Source: Nocardiopsis sp. MG754419 (GTDB lineage Bacteria; Actinomycetota; Actinomycetes; Streptosporangiales; Streptosporangiaceae). From it: a stretch of DNA of 64,000 nt. Below are positions 8,685 through 17,684 of this stretch, in pieces. The notes beneath the pieces are model-generated. The model had not been told where the DNA came from. It ran no database searches and worked only from the letters and a program-made list of their open reading frames with translations. The first letter of the stretch is position 1, and each line of letters starts with the position of its first letter. The position numbers and the translations under genes were made by a program. The stretch is from NCBI RefSeq assembly GCF_018207095.1, contig NZ_QOCZ01000010.1, positions 1 to 64,000 on the forward strand, read 5' to 3'.

Positions 8685-9248
8685 GTGACACACCGAACCG
8701 CGCGTGACGTGCTCGTCGTCGTGGACGTGCAGGAGGGCTTCCTCAACCACCACAGTCGACCGGTGCTCCCCACGCTCGTGCGGCTCCTCGACACCTGGAC
8801 CCGGGCCGGACGCCCGCTCGTGCTCACCCGGTACCTCAACCACGCCGACAGTCCCTTCAGCACCCTGCTGGACTGGACCCGGCTCCAGGCGCCGCCGGAG
8901 ACCGACCTGGCGTCCCAGGTGAACGCCCACGCCGATGACGCCGTCGCCGTCATCGACAAGCATGGTTACTCCTGCTGTACCGACGCCTTCCTGACGTTGG
9001 TCGACCGGCACGGCTGGACCGACACGTACTTTTGCGGGATCGCCACCGAGAGCTGTGTCCTCAAGTCCGCCGCCGACGCCTTCGAACTCGGTCTGGTGCC
9101 CAGGATCATCACCGACGCCTCCTCCAGCGACGCCGGGGCCCGGGTCCACAGGGCGGGACTCACCGTGGCCCGCCGCCTGATCGGAGCCCACCACCTGGTC
9201 ACCACCGATCAGGTGTGCGCCCGCGTCGACGCCGAGCCCTCCTCCTGA
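8685..9248 (+). CDS. Isochorismatase-like cysteine hydrolase
   Basis: A 187-residue single-domain protein. The Asp-Lys-Cys catalytic triad is visible: D14 in VLVVVDVQEGF, K92 in VIDKHGYSC and C124 in CGIATESCVL. The family hydrolyses isochorismate, nicotinamide, N-carbamoyl compounds or similar small amides. Isochorismatases release 2,3-dihydroxybenzoate precursors for catechol siderophores, and a siderophore uptake operon lies next door in the opposite direction, but this single-domain form lacks a carrier domain and the substrate is open. GTG start chosen from GGAAGGGG spaced 5 bases upstream. Confidence 0.82.
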   Translation: MTHRTARDVLVVVDVQEGFLNHHSRPVLPTLVRLLDTWTRAGRPLVLTRYLNHADSPFSTLLDWTRLQAPPETDLASQVNAHADDAVAVIDKHGYSCCTDAFLTLVDRHGWTDTYFCGIATESCVLKSAADAFELGLVPRIITDASSSDAGARVHRAGLTVARRLIGAHHLVTTDQVCARVDAEPSS

Positions 9249-9375
9249 GCGGCCTCGCGGCCGACCCGAGCCTCGGACCCGCGCGCGACCGCGGGGTCCC
9301 GTCACGACCCACGGGCCGGAACGCCGCTCCTGCGGTACGACGCGGTCCCCGCCGTTCCTCCGGGAACGGTCTCTA

Positions 9376-9394
9376 TTCCCTGTCGGTCAGGGAA
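9376..9394. terminator. Small hairpin between convergent genes
   Basis: TTCCCTG-TCGGT-CAGGGAA gives a 7-bp perfect stem that overlaps the last codons and stop of the C39-like gene. It could end transcription from both sides, since the isochorismatase-like gene converges on it. Confidence 0.45.
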
Positions 9395-10466
9395 CCGCGG
9401 GACCGAGGAGGTGCACGGCGCCCCGGTAGCCGTCCCACTCCATCGTCGACATCGCGTCCAGCGCGGCGTCGGACACGGGCAGCAGGTGCGCGTCGACCCA
9501 GGTGTCTCCCGTGGCCGCGTTGGTCCAAGGGTCCTGGAGCACGACGGCGCCCGGCACGACGCCGTGGCAGAGCACCCAGTGCGGCACGTCGAACTCCTGC
9601 ATCGTCTTCAGTGAGACCAGGAGCAGGATCTGACCACCCTCGACGAGGGCGTCGCGCAGTCCGCTCAGGTCGAGGCGGTGCCCGTCGATGGAGACCCCGG
9701 CCTGCGCCGCGTCCGTCCGTGACGTGCGCTGCAGCACGGCGCGCCAGGCACGTTCGTCCTCGGAGTAGGCGTCGAGCATGATGGGCCGGTCGACGTCGAG
9801 GCGCACCACGACGGACGAACCCGGCCACGCGCGACGCACGGCGGTCGCCAGGCGCACGGGTTCGCAGGCGGGGAAGTTCGTCGCCTCGCGCCACAGCGCG
9901 AGTTCCCCGGGTCGGTCCAGGGACGCCCGGGTCTCCACCCCCGACCGCACCTGCGCCATCAGAGCGACCGCGGCACCGCACGTGAACGTGGTGCTCTGCC
10001 GGTAGTAGGGCGGTTCCTGCACCCGGACGTCGTCGGACCAGCGCACGTATCCCGTGCGCGGGCCGTCCGCGTCCGGGGCGCCGTGCGGGCCCTCCAGGGG
10101 TGTGAATCCCGCGGCCCCGGCCTGCGCGGCGGTCACGCTCCACCCCTCCCACTTGACCTGGGCGAGCCCCCGTTCGCGCGCGTGCGCCACGACGGCGTCC
10201 ACGGCCGAGGGCACGTCGCCCACGGCGTCGACGATCTTGAGATAGGCGGCCCCCGGCCGGGCGGTCACCAGCGCGGCACCGGCCCATGCAGTGGAGTCGT
10301 CGTCGCGGACGGCCACGACCCGAGGTGTGTGCGCCGTCCGGTCGACCGCCGCCCAGCGTTCCAGCACCGCGTTCGGGGCGATGCGTGTGAGGTCCGGGGG
10401 AGGGGCGGCGGTATCGAACGGGACGACGACCGTGGCGACGGACGGTGCGACAGGGCGATGCGGCAT
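9387..10466 (-). CDS. C39-like papain-fold peptidase with GNAT-like N-terminus
   Basis: A 359-residue protein. The C-terminal half carries a C39-type Cys-His-Asp arrangement: C163 in YYRQSTTFTCGAAVALMAQ, H296 in DVPHWVLCHG and D312 in VLQDPW. Residues ~30-110 resemble an acetyltransferase-like fold (weak). No ATP-binding or transmembrane part is present, so this is not a bacteriocin ABC exporter. It follows the siderophore ABC genes with about a 120-base gap on the same strand, so it probably shares the iron-controlled transcript. A role in maturing or cleaving an iron-related peptide is an inference only. Confidence 0.75.
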   Translation of the reverse strand: MPHRPVAPSVATVVVPFDTAAPPPDLTRIAPNAVLERWAAVDRTAHTPRVVAVRDDDSTAWAGAALVTARPGAAYLKIVDAVGDVPSAVDAVVAHARERGLAQVKWEGWSVTAAQAGAAGFTPLEGPHGAPDADGPRTGYVRWSDDVRVQEPPYYRQSTTFTCGAAVALMAQVRSGVETRASLDRPGELALWREATNFPACEPVRLATAVRRAWPGSSVVVRLDVDRPIMLDAYSEDERAWRAVLQRTSRTDAAQAGVSIDGHRLDLSGLRDALVEGGQILLLVSLKTMQEFDVPHWVLCHGVVPGAVVLQDPWTNAATGDTWVDAHLLPVSDAALDAMSTMEWDGYRGAVHLLGPAVP

Positions 10467-10587
10467 GTGGGGCTCCGGGCGGGATCGGGCGGTCGGTGGC
10501 GGCCGCGGTCGAAGGGACGTGTCGGGTAGGGGAGGTGCGCGGTGCCAGGGGGAGGCCCGAGCAGCGTCCCCGGGCTCGTACCGCCGG

Positions 10588-12690
10588 TCAGGCCCGCGAC
10601 CGGCGCAGCAACCAGATGAGGTAGGGGCCGCCGACCAGGGCGATCATGAGCCCGGCCGGCACCTGGGCCGGGGCGATCACGGTACGGCCGAGGGTGTCCG
10701 CCACGCAGACCAGCAGGGCGCCCGTCACCATCGCCACCGGGACGACGCGATCGTGCCGGGCCCCGACCAGCCCGCGCGCCAGGTGCGGTGCGACCAGCCC
10801 GACGAAGCCCACGACACCGATCGCCACCACACTGACGGCGGCCAGCACCGCGGCGAGGCTCAGCAGGGCCCACCGTGTGCGCCCCACCCGCAGGCCGAGG
10901 ATGCGCGGGGTGTCCTCGTCGACGGCGATCAGGTCCAGGTGCCGGGACAGGCCGATGACCAGCGGCGTCGCCAGGAGCAGCGCCACCGCCACCGGAAGGA
11001 CCTCGGGGAAGGTGCGTCCGTAGGTCGTCCCCGAGAGCCAGGTGAAGATGCGGGGGGTCTGCCACGGGTCGGCGCGCAGGAGCAGGAAGGTGGTGACCGC
11101 GCTCAGGCTGTATCCGCAGCCGATCCCGATGAGGACGAACCGGTCCGGGCGCAGACCGCCCCGCCACGACAGTGCGCAGATCAACGCGAACGTGGCCAGC
11201 GCCGTCAGGACCGACACCGTGGTGAGCGCGCCGAGGCCACCGCCCGGATGGGCGGTCACGACGATCACCGCGCCCAGCCCCGCACCGGCGGTGACGCCCA
11301 ACAGACCCGGCTCGGCGAGCGGGTTGCGCACGGTCCCCTGCACGATGCTCCCGGCCAGGGCGAGCGCCGCTCCGGCGAGTACGGCCGCGGTCACGCGGGG
11401 GACCCGTTCGTCCAATGCCCTGCCGATGAGGTCGGGGGCGGCGCCCTGGAGCCAGAGCGCGACGTCGCCGGTGCGCAACCACAGGCTGCCGGCCAGCACA
11501 CCCACGAGCACGGACACGACGAGCAGTGTGGCCGCGATGGCCAGGACCACGAGGAACCGGCGGCCCGAGCGCGGACCGGTCCGCGCGCCGGGCGGGCGGC
11601 GGAGCGGGCCCGCGTCGCGCAGACGCAGGGCGAGTACCACGATGAGGAGACCGCCGAGCAGCGCCGTGGGCACCCCGGTGGGGATGGACGCGGCGCCCTC
11701 GGCCCCGAGCACCGCCCGCAGCGAGGCGTCCGCGAACAGGATCAGAGCCGCGCCCAGCAGACCGGAGACGGTCACCAGGAACAGGTGCCGGTGCAGGGAC
11801 GGGAGTCGACCCGCGATCAGACGGGCCAGAACGGGGGCGCCCAGCCCGACGAACGCGATCGGTCCCGCCAGGGTCACCGACGCCCCGGTCAGGAGCACCG
11901 CGCACACCACCGCCGTGGTCCGTGTCGACCGGACCGGTACCCCGAGTGAGGAGGCCGTGTCCTCGCCCAGGCGCAGCACGTCCAGGCGTCGGCTCAGCAG
12001 CAGCGCCGCGCCCAGGACGACCAGGATGAACGGCAGGGCGCGCAGGGACGCGTCGATGTTGAGCTGGGCGAGGGACCCGCTGCCCCAGGCGAAGAGGCCG
12101 GTGGTGTTCTCCTTGAACAGGATCAGCAGCATCGCCGTGGCCGCGTCCAGGGCCATGGCGATCGCCGAGCCGGCCAGGACGAGTCGCGTCGTGGCCGTCC
12201 CGGCCGCGCTGCCCGCGAGCCCCAGGACGAGCGCCGCGGCGGCCAGGCCCCCGGCGAAGGCCGCCAGGCCCGAGGCCCAGAGCGGAACGGCGAGCCCGAA
12301 CGCGGCCACGAGGGTGAGCGCGAAGTAGGAGCCCGCCGTCACCGCGAGGGTGTCGGGGGAGGCGAGCGCGTTGCGGGTGACCGACTGGAGGAGCGCGCCG
12401 GCCACGCCCAGGGCGAAGCCCACGGTCACCCCGGCGAACAGGCGCGGGAGCCGTGAGCCGTGCAGCACGTCGCCGACGGGCACCCCGCCGACGTCCTCCC
12501 GGGCCCCGGCCAGGAACCGTGCGAGGTCCCACCACCCCACACCGGAGGTGCCCTGGGTGAGGTGCCACATGCCCAGCGCACCGATCACGGCGACCAGGGC
12601 CGTGACGACCGCGGCCCCGGCGGTGCCACCGCGCGGACCGGGGTCCGTCGTCGGGGACCGCCGGGGGCGGGTGTGCGTCGGTGCGCTCAT
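10588..12690 (-). CDS. Fused iron-siderophore ABC transporter permease (FhuB-type, two FecCD domains)
   Basis: A 700-residue protein made of two consecutive FecCD permease domains (about residues 20-340 and 365-700), each with ~10 membrane segments. Hallmarks appear twice: SRLPRLFAGVTVGFALGVAGALLQSVTRNALASPDTLAV-type and ERVPRVTAAVLAGAALALAGSIVQGTVRNPLAEPGLLGVT-type stretches (both described here in part), and GPIAFVGLGAPVLARL / GVVGFVGLVAPHLAR. One chain thus replaces the usual permease dimer. The start overlaps the stop of the binding-protein gene (ATGA at 12690-12687). Confidence 0.93.
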   Translation of the reverse strand: MSAPTHTRPRRSPTTDPGPRGGTAGAAVVTALVAVIGALGMWHLTQGTSGVGWWDLARFLAGAREDVGGVPVGDVLHGSRLPRLFAGVTVGFALGVAGALLQSVTRNALASPDTLAVTAGSYFALTLVAAFGLAVPLWASGLAAFAGGLAAAALVLGLAGSAAGTATTRLVLAGSAIAMALDAATAMLLILFKENTTGLFAWGSGSLAQLNIDASLRALPFILVVLGAALLLSRRLDVLRLGEDTASSLGVPVRSTRTTAVVCAVLLTGASVTLAGPIAFVGLGAPVLARLIAGRLPSLHRHLFLVTVSGLLGAALILFADASLRAVLGAEGAASIPTGVPTALLGGLLIVVLALRLRDAGPLRRPPGARTGPRSGRRFLVVLAIAATLLVVSVLVGVLAGSLWLRTGDVALWLQGAAPDLIGRALDERVPRVTAAVLAGAALALAGSIVQGTVRNPLAEPGLLGVTAGAGLGAVIVVTAHPGGGLGALTTVSVLTALATFALICALSWRGGLRPDRFVLIGIGCGYSLSAVTTFLLLRADPWQTPRIFTWLSGTTYGRTFPEVLPVAVALLLATPLVIGLSRHLDLIAVDEDTPRILGLRVGRTRWALLSLAAVLAAVSVVAIGVVGFVGLVAPHLARGLVGARHDRVVPVAMVTGALLVCVADTLGRTVIAPAQVPAGLMIALVGGPYLIWLLRRSRA

Positions 12691-13742
12691 CCCCGGGTGA
12701 GGGCGTCGACGAAGGCGTCGACCGCCTGTTCGGTCGAGCGCGGTCCGCCGGCGCCCCAGATGCGCGGGGGGAAGGAGTGCGCCCGGTCCTCCTGGACGGC
12801 CGGAAGGGAGTTCCAGATCGGGTTCTTCTCCAGTTCCTCCACATAGCCGCCGACGCCCTCGTCGTTGGCGTAGAAGAGGTTGGCCTCGCCCACGGCGGTC
12901 AGGCCCTCGACGTCGGTCTGGGCGAGACCGTAGGAGGGGTCCACACCGCCGTCGCCGTAGGCCTCGTTGATGTCGTCGGTCCAGGCCGAGGTCATCCCGA
13001 GCTCCTCCCCGAGCGCGGTGAACAGGGCGCCCTGGCCGTAGGGGCGGACGGTGAGGTTGCCGCCCTGGAGCCATCCGTCGAAGTACAGGAAGTCCGTCGT
13101 CGGCAGGTCGACGTCGGCCACCTGTTCCCGTGCCCGCGTCAGACGGTCGTCGAACTCGCCCAGCACCCGCTCGGCCCGCTCGGTGCGTCCCGTCGCCTCG
13201 CCGATGAGCGAGAAGACGTCCCGCATGTTGCCGATGGGGTCGGTCGGGTCGGCCCCCAGGGTCACGACGACGGGCACGTCGCGCTGTTCCAGCCGCGCGA
13301 TGATCTCGTCGTCGGGGTCGGAGGCCTCCACGATCACCAGGTCGGGGTTCTGGGCGTAGAGGGTGTCGAGGTCGGGCTCCTCACGGCTGCCGACGTCGGT
13401 CACGCCCTCCGGCAGTTCCTCCGCGCTCACCCAGGTGCTGTAGCCCTCCGTGTCGGAGATCGCCACGGGGGTGACGCACAGGGTCAGCGCGTCCTCGACC
13501 TGTTGCCACTCCAGGACGGCGACGCGTTCGGCGGGACGGTCGAGCTCGACCCGTCGGCCGACCCCGTCGGTCAACGACACCGGGTCGGTCGTCGTGGTCG
13601 TGGTGTCCTCGGCGCACTCGTCCGACGGGGGCGCGGCGACACCATCGGTCTCGGGCTCCTCGACGCCGGTGGTGCCGCATCCCGTCGCGGTCAGGGCGAG
13701 GGCCATCGTGGCGATGGTCGCGAGTCGGCGGATACGGATCAT
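12687..13742 (-). CDS. Iron-siderophore ABC transporter substrate-binding lipoprotein
   Basis: A 351-residue secreted lipoprotein. The signal peptide ends at a lipobox LTATGC with the lipid-attached Cys22, followed by an acidic Thr-rich linker. The rest has the two-lobed class III (periplasmic iron-siderophore) pattern: RVAVLEWQQVEDALTL, LDTLYAQNPDLVIVEA, FLYFDGWLQGGNLTVRPYGQGALFTALG. It captures ferric siderophore outside the membrane and hands it to the fused permease. It overlaps both neighbours by 4 bases. Confidence 0.93.
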   Translation of the reverse strand: MIRIRRLATIATMALALTATGCGTTGVEEPETDGVAAPPSDECAEDTTTTTTDPVSLTDGVGRRVELDRPAERVAVLEWQQVEDALTLCVTPVAISDTEGYSTWVSAEELPEGVTDVGSREEPDLDTLYAQNPDLVIVEASDPDDEIIARLEQRDVPVVVTLGADPTDPIGNMRDVFSLIGEATGRTERAERVLGEFDDRLTRAREQVADVDLPTTDFLYFDGWLQGGNLTVRPYGQGALFTALGEELGMTSAWTDDINEAYGDGGVDPSYGLAQTDVEGLTAVGEANLFYANDEGVGGYVEELEKNPIWNSLPAVQEDRAHSFPPRIWGAGGPRSTEQAVDAFVDALTRG

Positions 13743-14608
13743 GGGTGCTGTCCTCTGGCTCTGTCGTTCTCTGACGGTGTGGTCTCGGTGTCGAACCGGG
13801 CGGGGGTCGGATGTCGCCCCACGGGATCGATGCGCAGCCGGCCGGTCCGCGGGTCCTCGGCGACCTCGATCCGGATGCCGTAGACCTCGGTGAGGTGCGC
13901 GGCGGTGAGGACCTCGGCGGGAGGGCCCTCGGCGTGGGGGCGACCCTCGCTCAACAACAGCAGCCGGTCGGCGACCCGGGCCGCGTGGTCGAGGTCGTGC
14001 AGGACGACCCCGACCGTGGTGCCGTGGTCCTCGGCGAGATCGCGGATCAGGTCCAGGGTCTCGATCTGGTACCGCAGGTCCAGGTGGTTGGTGGGTTCGT
14101 CCAGCAGCACCACGCCGGTGTCCTGGGACAGGCAGGTGGCGAGCCAGACGCGCTGCATCTCTCCGCCGGAGAGCTCTCCGGCCGCACGGTCGGCCATGGC
14201 GAGCACGCCGGTGACGCGCATCGCGTGGTCGATCGCGCGCCGGTCCTCGGCGGTCGGGCCCGCGAAGCCGCGCCGGTACGGGTGGCGGCCGAAGGCGACG
14301 ACCTCGCGCACCGTCAGCCCCTCCGGGACCGGGCGGGATTGGGCGAACAGGGTGACCTCCCGCGCGAAGCGGCGCGGGCTCAGCAGGGACACCGGTCGGT
14401 CCGGCCGCCCGTCGCGACCGCCGAGCCGCACCTCACCGCTCTCGACGTGGTGCAGGCGGGCGAGGGCGCGCAGGAGGGTCGACTTGCCGCTGCCGTTCGG
14501 ACCGACCAGCGCGGTGACCTTCCCGGCCTCCAACGCGAGCGAGGTGCCGTGGACGACCGTGGTCCTTCCGTAGCGCAGGACCAGCCGCTCCCCGCGCAGG
14601 GCGTTCAC
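13739..14608 (-). CDS. Iron-siderophore ABC transporter ATP-binding protein
   Basis: A 289-residue FhuC/FepC-type ATPase. Walker A GPNGSGKST (residues 36-44), signature LSGGE (146-150), Walker B VVLLDE (166-171), then H-loop VVLHDLDHAAR. FGRHPYRRG and YGIRIEV are typical of siderophore importers. First gene of the operon ATPase-lipoprotein-permease, about 150 bases downstream of the iron box. The GTG at 14608 is preferred because family homology begins there; an upstream in-frame GTG (14659) would add 17 poorly conserved residues. Neither has a strong RBS. Confidence 0.92.
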   Translation of the reverse strand: MNALRGERLVLRYGRTTVVHGTSLALEAGKVTALVGPNGSGKSTLLRALARLHHVESGEVRLGGRDGRPDRPVSLLSPRRFAREVTLFAQSRPVPEGLTVREVVAFGRHPYRRGFAGPTAEDRRAIDHAMRVTGVLAMADRAAGELSGGEMQRVWLATCLSQDTGVVLLDEPTNHLDLRYQIETLDLIRDLAEDHGTTVGVVLHDLDHAARVADRLLLLSEGRPHAEGPPAEVLTAAHLTEVYGIRIEVAEDPRTGRLRIDPVGRHPTPARFDTETTPSENDRARGQHP

Positions 14609-14756
14609 ACCGGTCCCGGCGCGCGCCGCGGTGCGGAGCCCGGGCGGGCGGTGGCCCACGACGGGTGCGCCGCCGTGGCAGGCGTCGGTACCCCGGGGGA
14701 GAACCGCCGGTGCGGCGCGTGCGGTCGCGCGGGGGCGGGACCACGGGAGTGGGAAG

Positions 14757-14775
14757 TTAGGTTAGCCTTCACTCA
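14757..14775 (-). promoter_or_regulatory. IdeR/DmdR-type iron box
   Basis: TTAGGTTAGCCTTCACTCA matches the left half of the actinobacterial iron box (TTAGGTTAGGCTAACCTAA) almost base for base; the right half is weaker. Position in front of the siderophore transport genes supports repression by an IdeR/DmdR1-like Fe(II) repressor when iron is plentiful. Confidence 0.72.
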
Positions 14776-14817
14776 CTCAGAATAGAGATCTTCGCGTTGT
14801 GGCTGCAATCAGGACAT

Positions 14818-15690
14818 TCAGACAGCCGATACGGAGTTCCGGTCAGAGGTCGCCCGCGCGGACCCGACGTAGGACCCCGGGGTCGTGCCCATCACGCGTC
14901 GGAAAGCGTCGATGAAGGTGCTGGTCTGGGCGTAGCCGAGGAGATCGGCGGTCTCCTGCACCTCGCGTCCTTCATTGAGCAGCGTCAGCGCCCGGTGGAT
15001 GCGCAGTGATTGACGCCACTGCGCGAACGACAGCCCCGTGGCCGCGCGGAACGCACGGCTGATGGTGCGCGGGCTGACCCCCAGGTCACGGGCCCACTCC
15101 TCCAGGGAGCGGTCGTCGGAGGGGTCCTCCATCAGGGCCTCGGCGACGGCGTCGGCCCTGGCGTCGCCGGGCAACCGCAGCGCCAGGTGTGGCGCGGCCG
15201 GCTCCAACAGGTCGAACACGACCGCCTCCGCCCGCGAGCGCGCGCCGGCGTCGAGGTCGGTCCGGGACAGATGGATCAGCAGGGATTCCAGCACCGGGGT
15301 CATCGCGATCACCGTCGCCGTGGCGAAGGCGAGCGGGGTGCTGTCGGGCGCGAAGAACGCGTCGTGGAGTTCGGCGCCCGCGGTGAGCCGACCGGCGTGC
15401 ACGTGGCCCGCCGGCACCCACAGTCCGCACCCCTCGGACACGGTGAAGAGACGGTCGCCCGCACGGGCGGTCAGCGCACCGTTGCGCACCCACACCAGCT
15501 CGTGGACGGGGTGCGCGTGCGGTTCCCACTCGGTGGGGACCCCCAGCACGTGCGACTCCGAGAGGATCACGAAGGGGGAGGGCGCCCCCTGCGGAAGCGG
15601 TGCGGCCCGGCGCAACCGGGTCCTCGGTTCGCGACGCCAGGTGCCCCACCCCGCACCCTCGGGGGACGACTCCGACTCGATCACACTCAC
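14818..15690 (-). CDS. AraC-family regulator with cupin-like sensor domain
   Basis: A 290-residue protein: N-terminal cupin-like ligand domain (EWEPHAHPVHELVWVRNG, GLWVPAGHVHAG; residues ~45-110) and C-terminal double HTH (LEEWARDLGVSPRTISRAFRAATGLSFAQWRQ and VQETADLLGYAQTSTFIDAFRRVMGTTPGSY). It sits immediately upstream of the siderophore uptake operon on the same strand; AraC proteins there commonly activate uptake genes when their siderophore is present or iron is scarce. GTG start at 15690 set by GGAGAGG 5 bases upstream; the frame upstream of it has no features. Confidence 0.87.
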   Translation of the reverse strand: MSVIESESSPEGAGWGTWRREPRTRLRRAAPLPQGAPSPFVILSESHVLGVPTEWEPHAHPVHELVWVRNGALTARAGDRLFTVSEGCGLWVPAGHVHAGRLTAGAELHDAFFAPDSTPLAFATATVIAMTPVLESLLIHLSRTDLDAGARSRAEAVVFDLLEPAAPHLALRLPGDARADAVAEALMEDPSDDRSLEEWARDLGVSPRTISRAFRAATGLSFAQWRQSLRIHRALTLLNEGREVQETADLLGYAQTSTFIDAFRRVMGTTPGSYVGSARATSDRNSVSAV

Positions 15691-16139
15691 GGGCGCCTCT
15701 CCCCGATCACTCCGCGCGGCCACTGTGGTCCGGCACGTCCGCGTGCCGGTGCGCCCTCGTCCCCGAACGGGACGCTCCGCCGATGCGCGCCGTCCCCTCC
15801 GGCGCCGGACCGGCGTGAACCGGCCGAGGGACGTCGCCACCGGTGGTCGAACACGTGCCCGACCCGTCCGGGACGCCGGCCCGAGGTGTCGCGGGCGCGA
15901 CGGCGACAACGTCAAGGTAACCGTATCGGTGCTGGTCACCGTCGCCGGGTCGGGTTTCGGGCCTGGGATCCGTCGTGGGATCCGGGCCGAGGGAGTGACC
16001 GTGCGCCCGGCCCCGCCGGCGCCCGAGGCACTCCGGCGCGCTCACCGGGGTCGCGACCCCGGCCGACCCCGTCGACGCCCTGCCCGACGGACGCACCCGG
16101 GGCCCGGACCCGCCGTCCGAGACCCCGGTCCGTCAGGGG
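15691..16139. other. Intergenic region, no gene recognised
   Basis: About 450 bases between the AraC gene and the end of the MFS gene. No frame shows an RBS or family pattern. GACCCC-N9-GGGGTC at 16121-16141 overlaps the MFS stop and may act as its terminator. Confidence 0.5.
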
Positions 16140-17684
16140 TCAGTGGTGCTGTTCGGCCAGGTCCAGGTCGCGGGGGACCATGAAGTAGACCAACACGGCC
16201 GCGATCAGCATCACCAGTCCGCCGTAGAGGCCGATCTGCACCAGCGACTCGCTGAACGCCTGCCGCGCCCACACCGCCAACTCCTCGCCGCCGGTCTGCG
16301 ACGCGATGGACAGCGCTCCGCCCAGCGATTCGCCCGCGGACGCGACCTGATCGGGGTCCAGGCCCTCCGACCCGGCCGCGCCGTCGGCCATCCGTGTCCG
16401 GTAGAACACGGACGCGACCGACCCGAGGATCGCCACACCCAGCACGTTGCCCAGGTCATAGGCGGTCTCCTCGATGGCGGCGGCGTTACCCGCCTTGGCC
16501 TGGGGCGTGCTGGACATGATGATCGCCGAGGCGATGGCCAGGGAACCGGTCCCCACGCCCAGCAGCGTCAGCGTGATGGCCAACGCGGCGTAGGACAGGT
16601 GTTCCTGCGCGCCGTACAGCACGAAGAACCCGATGGCGGACATGGCCAGCCCACCGGCCAGGACCGTGCGGGCGCCGATGCGGTCGGCCAGGGCGGGGGC
16701 CAGCGGGGAGATCACCACCGCCGCCAGAGCCATGGGCAGGATGCGGATCCCCGTCTCCAGCGGAGAGTGGCCGCCCACCAGTTGCAGCCACTGGGCCGCC
16801 AACAGCAGCAGGGCCCCCATCGCGAACATCGATCCCAGCGCTCCCACGGCCCCCGCGGTGAAGGGGGCGCGGGCGAACAGGCGCACGTCCAACAGAGGGT
16901 CGGGACGGTGCAGGCAGCGCAGCACGAACCAGGTCAGCAGGGCGGCGGCCCCGGCCAGGGACGCCCACGCGAGAGGGTCGGCCACCCCCTCCTTGGCGAA
17001 GTGCTTGATCGACCACACCAGGGTGACCATGCCGGCGATCGCCGGCACGGTCGCGACCACGTCCCACCGGCCCGGTGCGGGGTCGCGTGCCTCCGGGAGC
17101 AGGAGCAGGCCGCTGATCAGGGCCAGGACCATCAGGGGGACGTTGACCAGGAACGCCGCGTGCCAGGAGAAGACCTCCAGGAGTAGGCCGCCCACGATGG
17201 GACCGACCGCTCCGCCCAGGGAGGCGGTGGCGGCCCACACGCCCAGGGCGGTGGCCCGTTCGCGCGGATCGGTGAAGACGCTGCGGATCATCGACAGGGT
17301 GGTGGGCATGATCATCGCGCCGCCCAGCCCCAGCAGGGCCCGCACGGCGATGACGCACTCCGGTGACTCGGCCGTCAGGACCAGCAGGGAGGCCGCTCCG
17401 AAGACCACGAAGCCCGAGAGCAGGAGCCTCTTGCGGCCCCACCGGTCGGCCAGCGCGCTGGCCGGGACCAGCAGTCCGGCCAGGACCAGGGAGTAGACGT
17501 CCACGATCCACAACTGCTGGTCGGCGCTCGGCCGCAGGTCGGCGGCGAGTTCCGGCAACGCCACGTTGAGGATCGTCATGTCCATGACGATCACGAGCAT
17601 GCTGAGCGAAAGGACCGTCAGGCTCGCCCAACGGCGACCGCGCGAGAGCCCGACGGAGGTGGGGTGGGTTCCGGTGCGGGTCAT
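16140..17684 (-). CDS. MFS drug efflux transporter, DHA2 (14-TM) family
   Basis: A 514-residue transporter with about 14 membrane segments. The DHA2 pattern is clear: LVIVMDMTILNVALPELAADL in TM1, DRWGRKR loop, GPIVGGLLLEVFSWHAAFLVNVP (motif C region). Relatives export cationic dyes, antiseptics or antibiotics by proton antiport. The start ATG overlaps the TetR stop (ATGA at 17684-17681), so repressor and pump are one transcript controlled at 18266-18307. Confidence 0.92.
   Translation of the reverse strand: MTRTGTHPTSVGLSRGRRWASLTVLSLSMLVIVMDMTILNVALPELAADLRPSADQQLWIVDVYSLVLAGLLVPASALADRWGRKRLLLSGFVVFGAASLLVLTAESPECVIAVRALLGLGGAMIMPTTLSMIRSVFTDPRERATALGVWAATASLGGAVGPIVGGLLLEVFSWHAAFLVNVPLMVLALISGLLLLPEARDPAPGRWDVVATVPAIAGMVTLVWSIKHFAKEGVADPLAWASLAGAAALLTWFVLRCLHRPDPLLDVRLFARAPFTAGAVGALGSMFAMGALLLLAAQWLQLVGGHSPLETGIRILPMALAAVVISPLAPALADRIGARTVLAGGLAMSAIGFFVLYGAQEHLSYAALAITLTLLGVGTGSLAIASAIIMSSTPQAKAGNAAAIEETAYDLGNVLGVAILGSVASVFYRTRMADGAAGSEGLDPDQVASAGESLGGALSIASQTGGEELAVWARQAFSESLVQIGLYGGLVMLIAAVLVYFMVPRDLDLAEQHH

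Noticed and set aside
10265-12844. An 859-codon minus-strand open frame over the permease gene
   Set aside because: It is a shifted frame of the FecCD permease (10588-12690), which has the correct membrane segments and ATGA junction.
16143-17186. Plus-strand frame antisense to the DHA2 pump
   Set aside because: Gln/His/Arg-rich antisense composition; the pump on the other strand has all family motifs.
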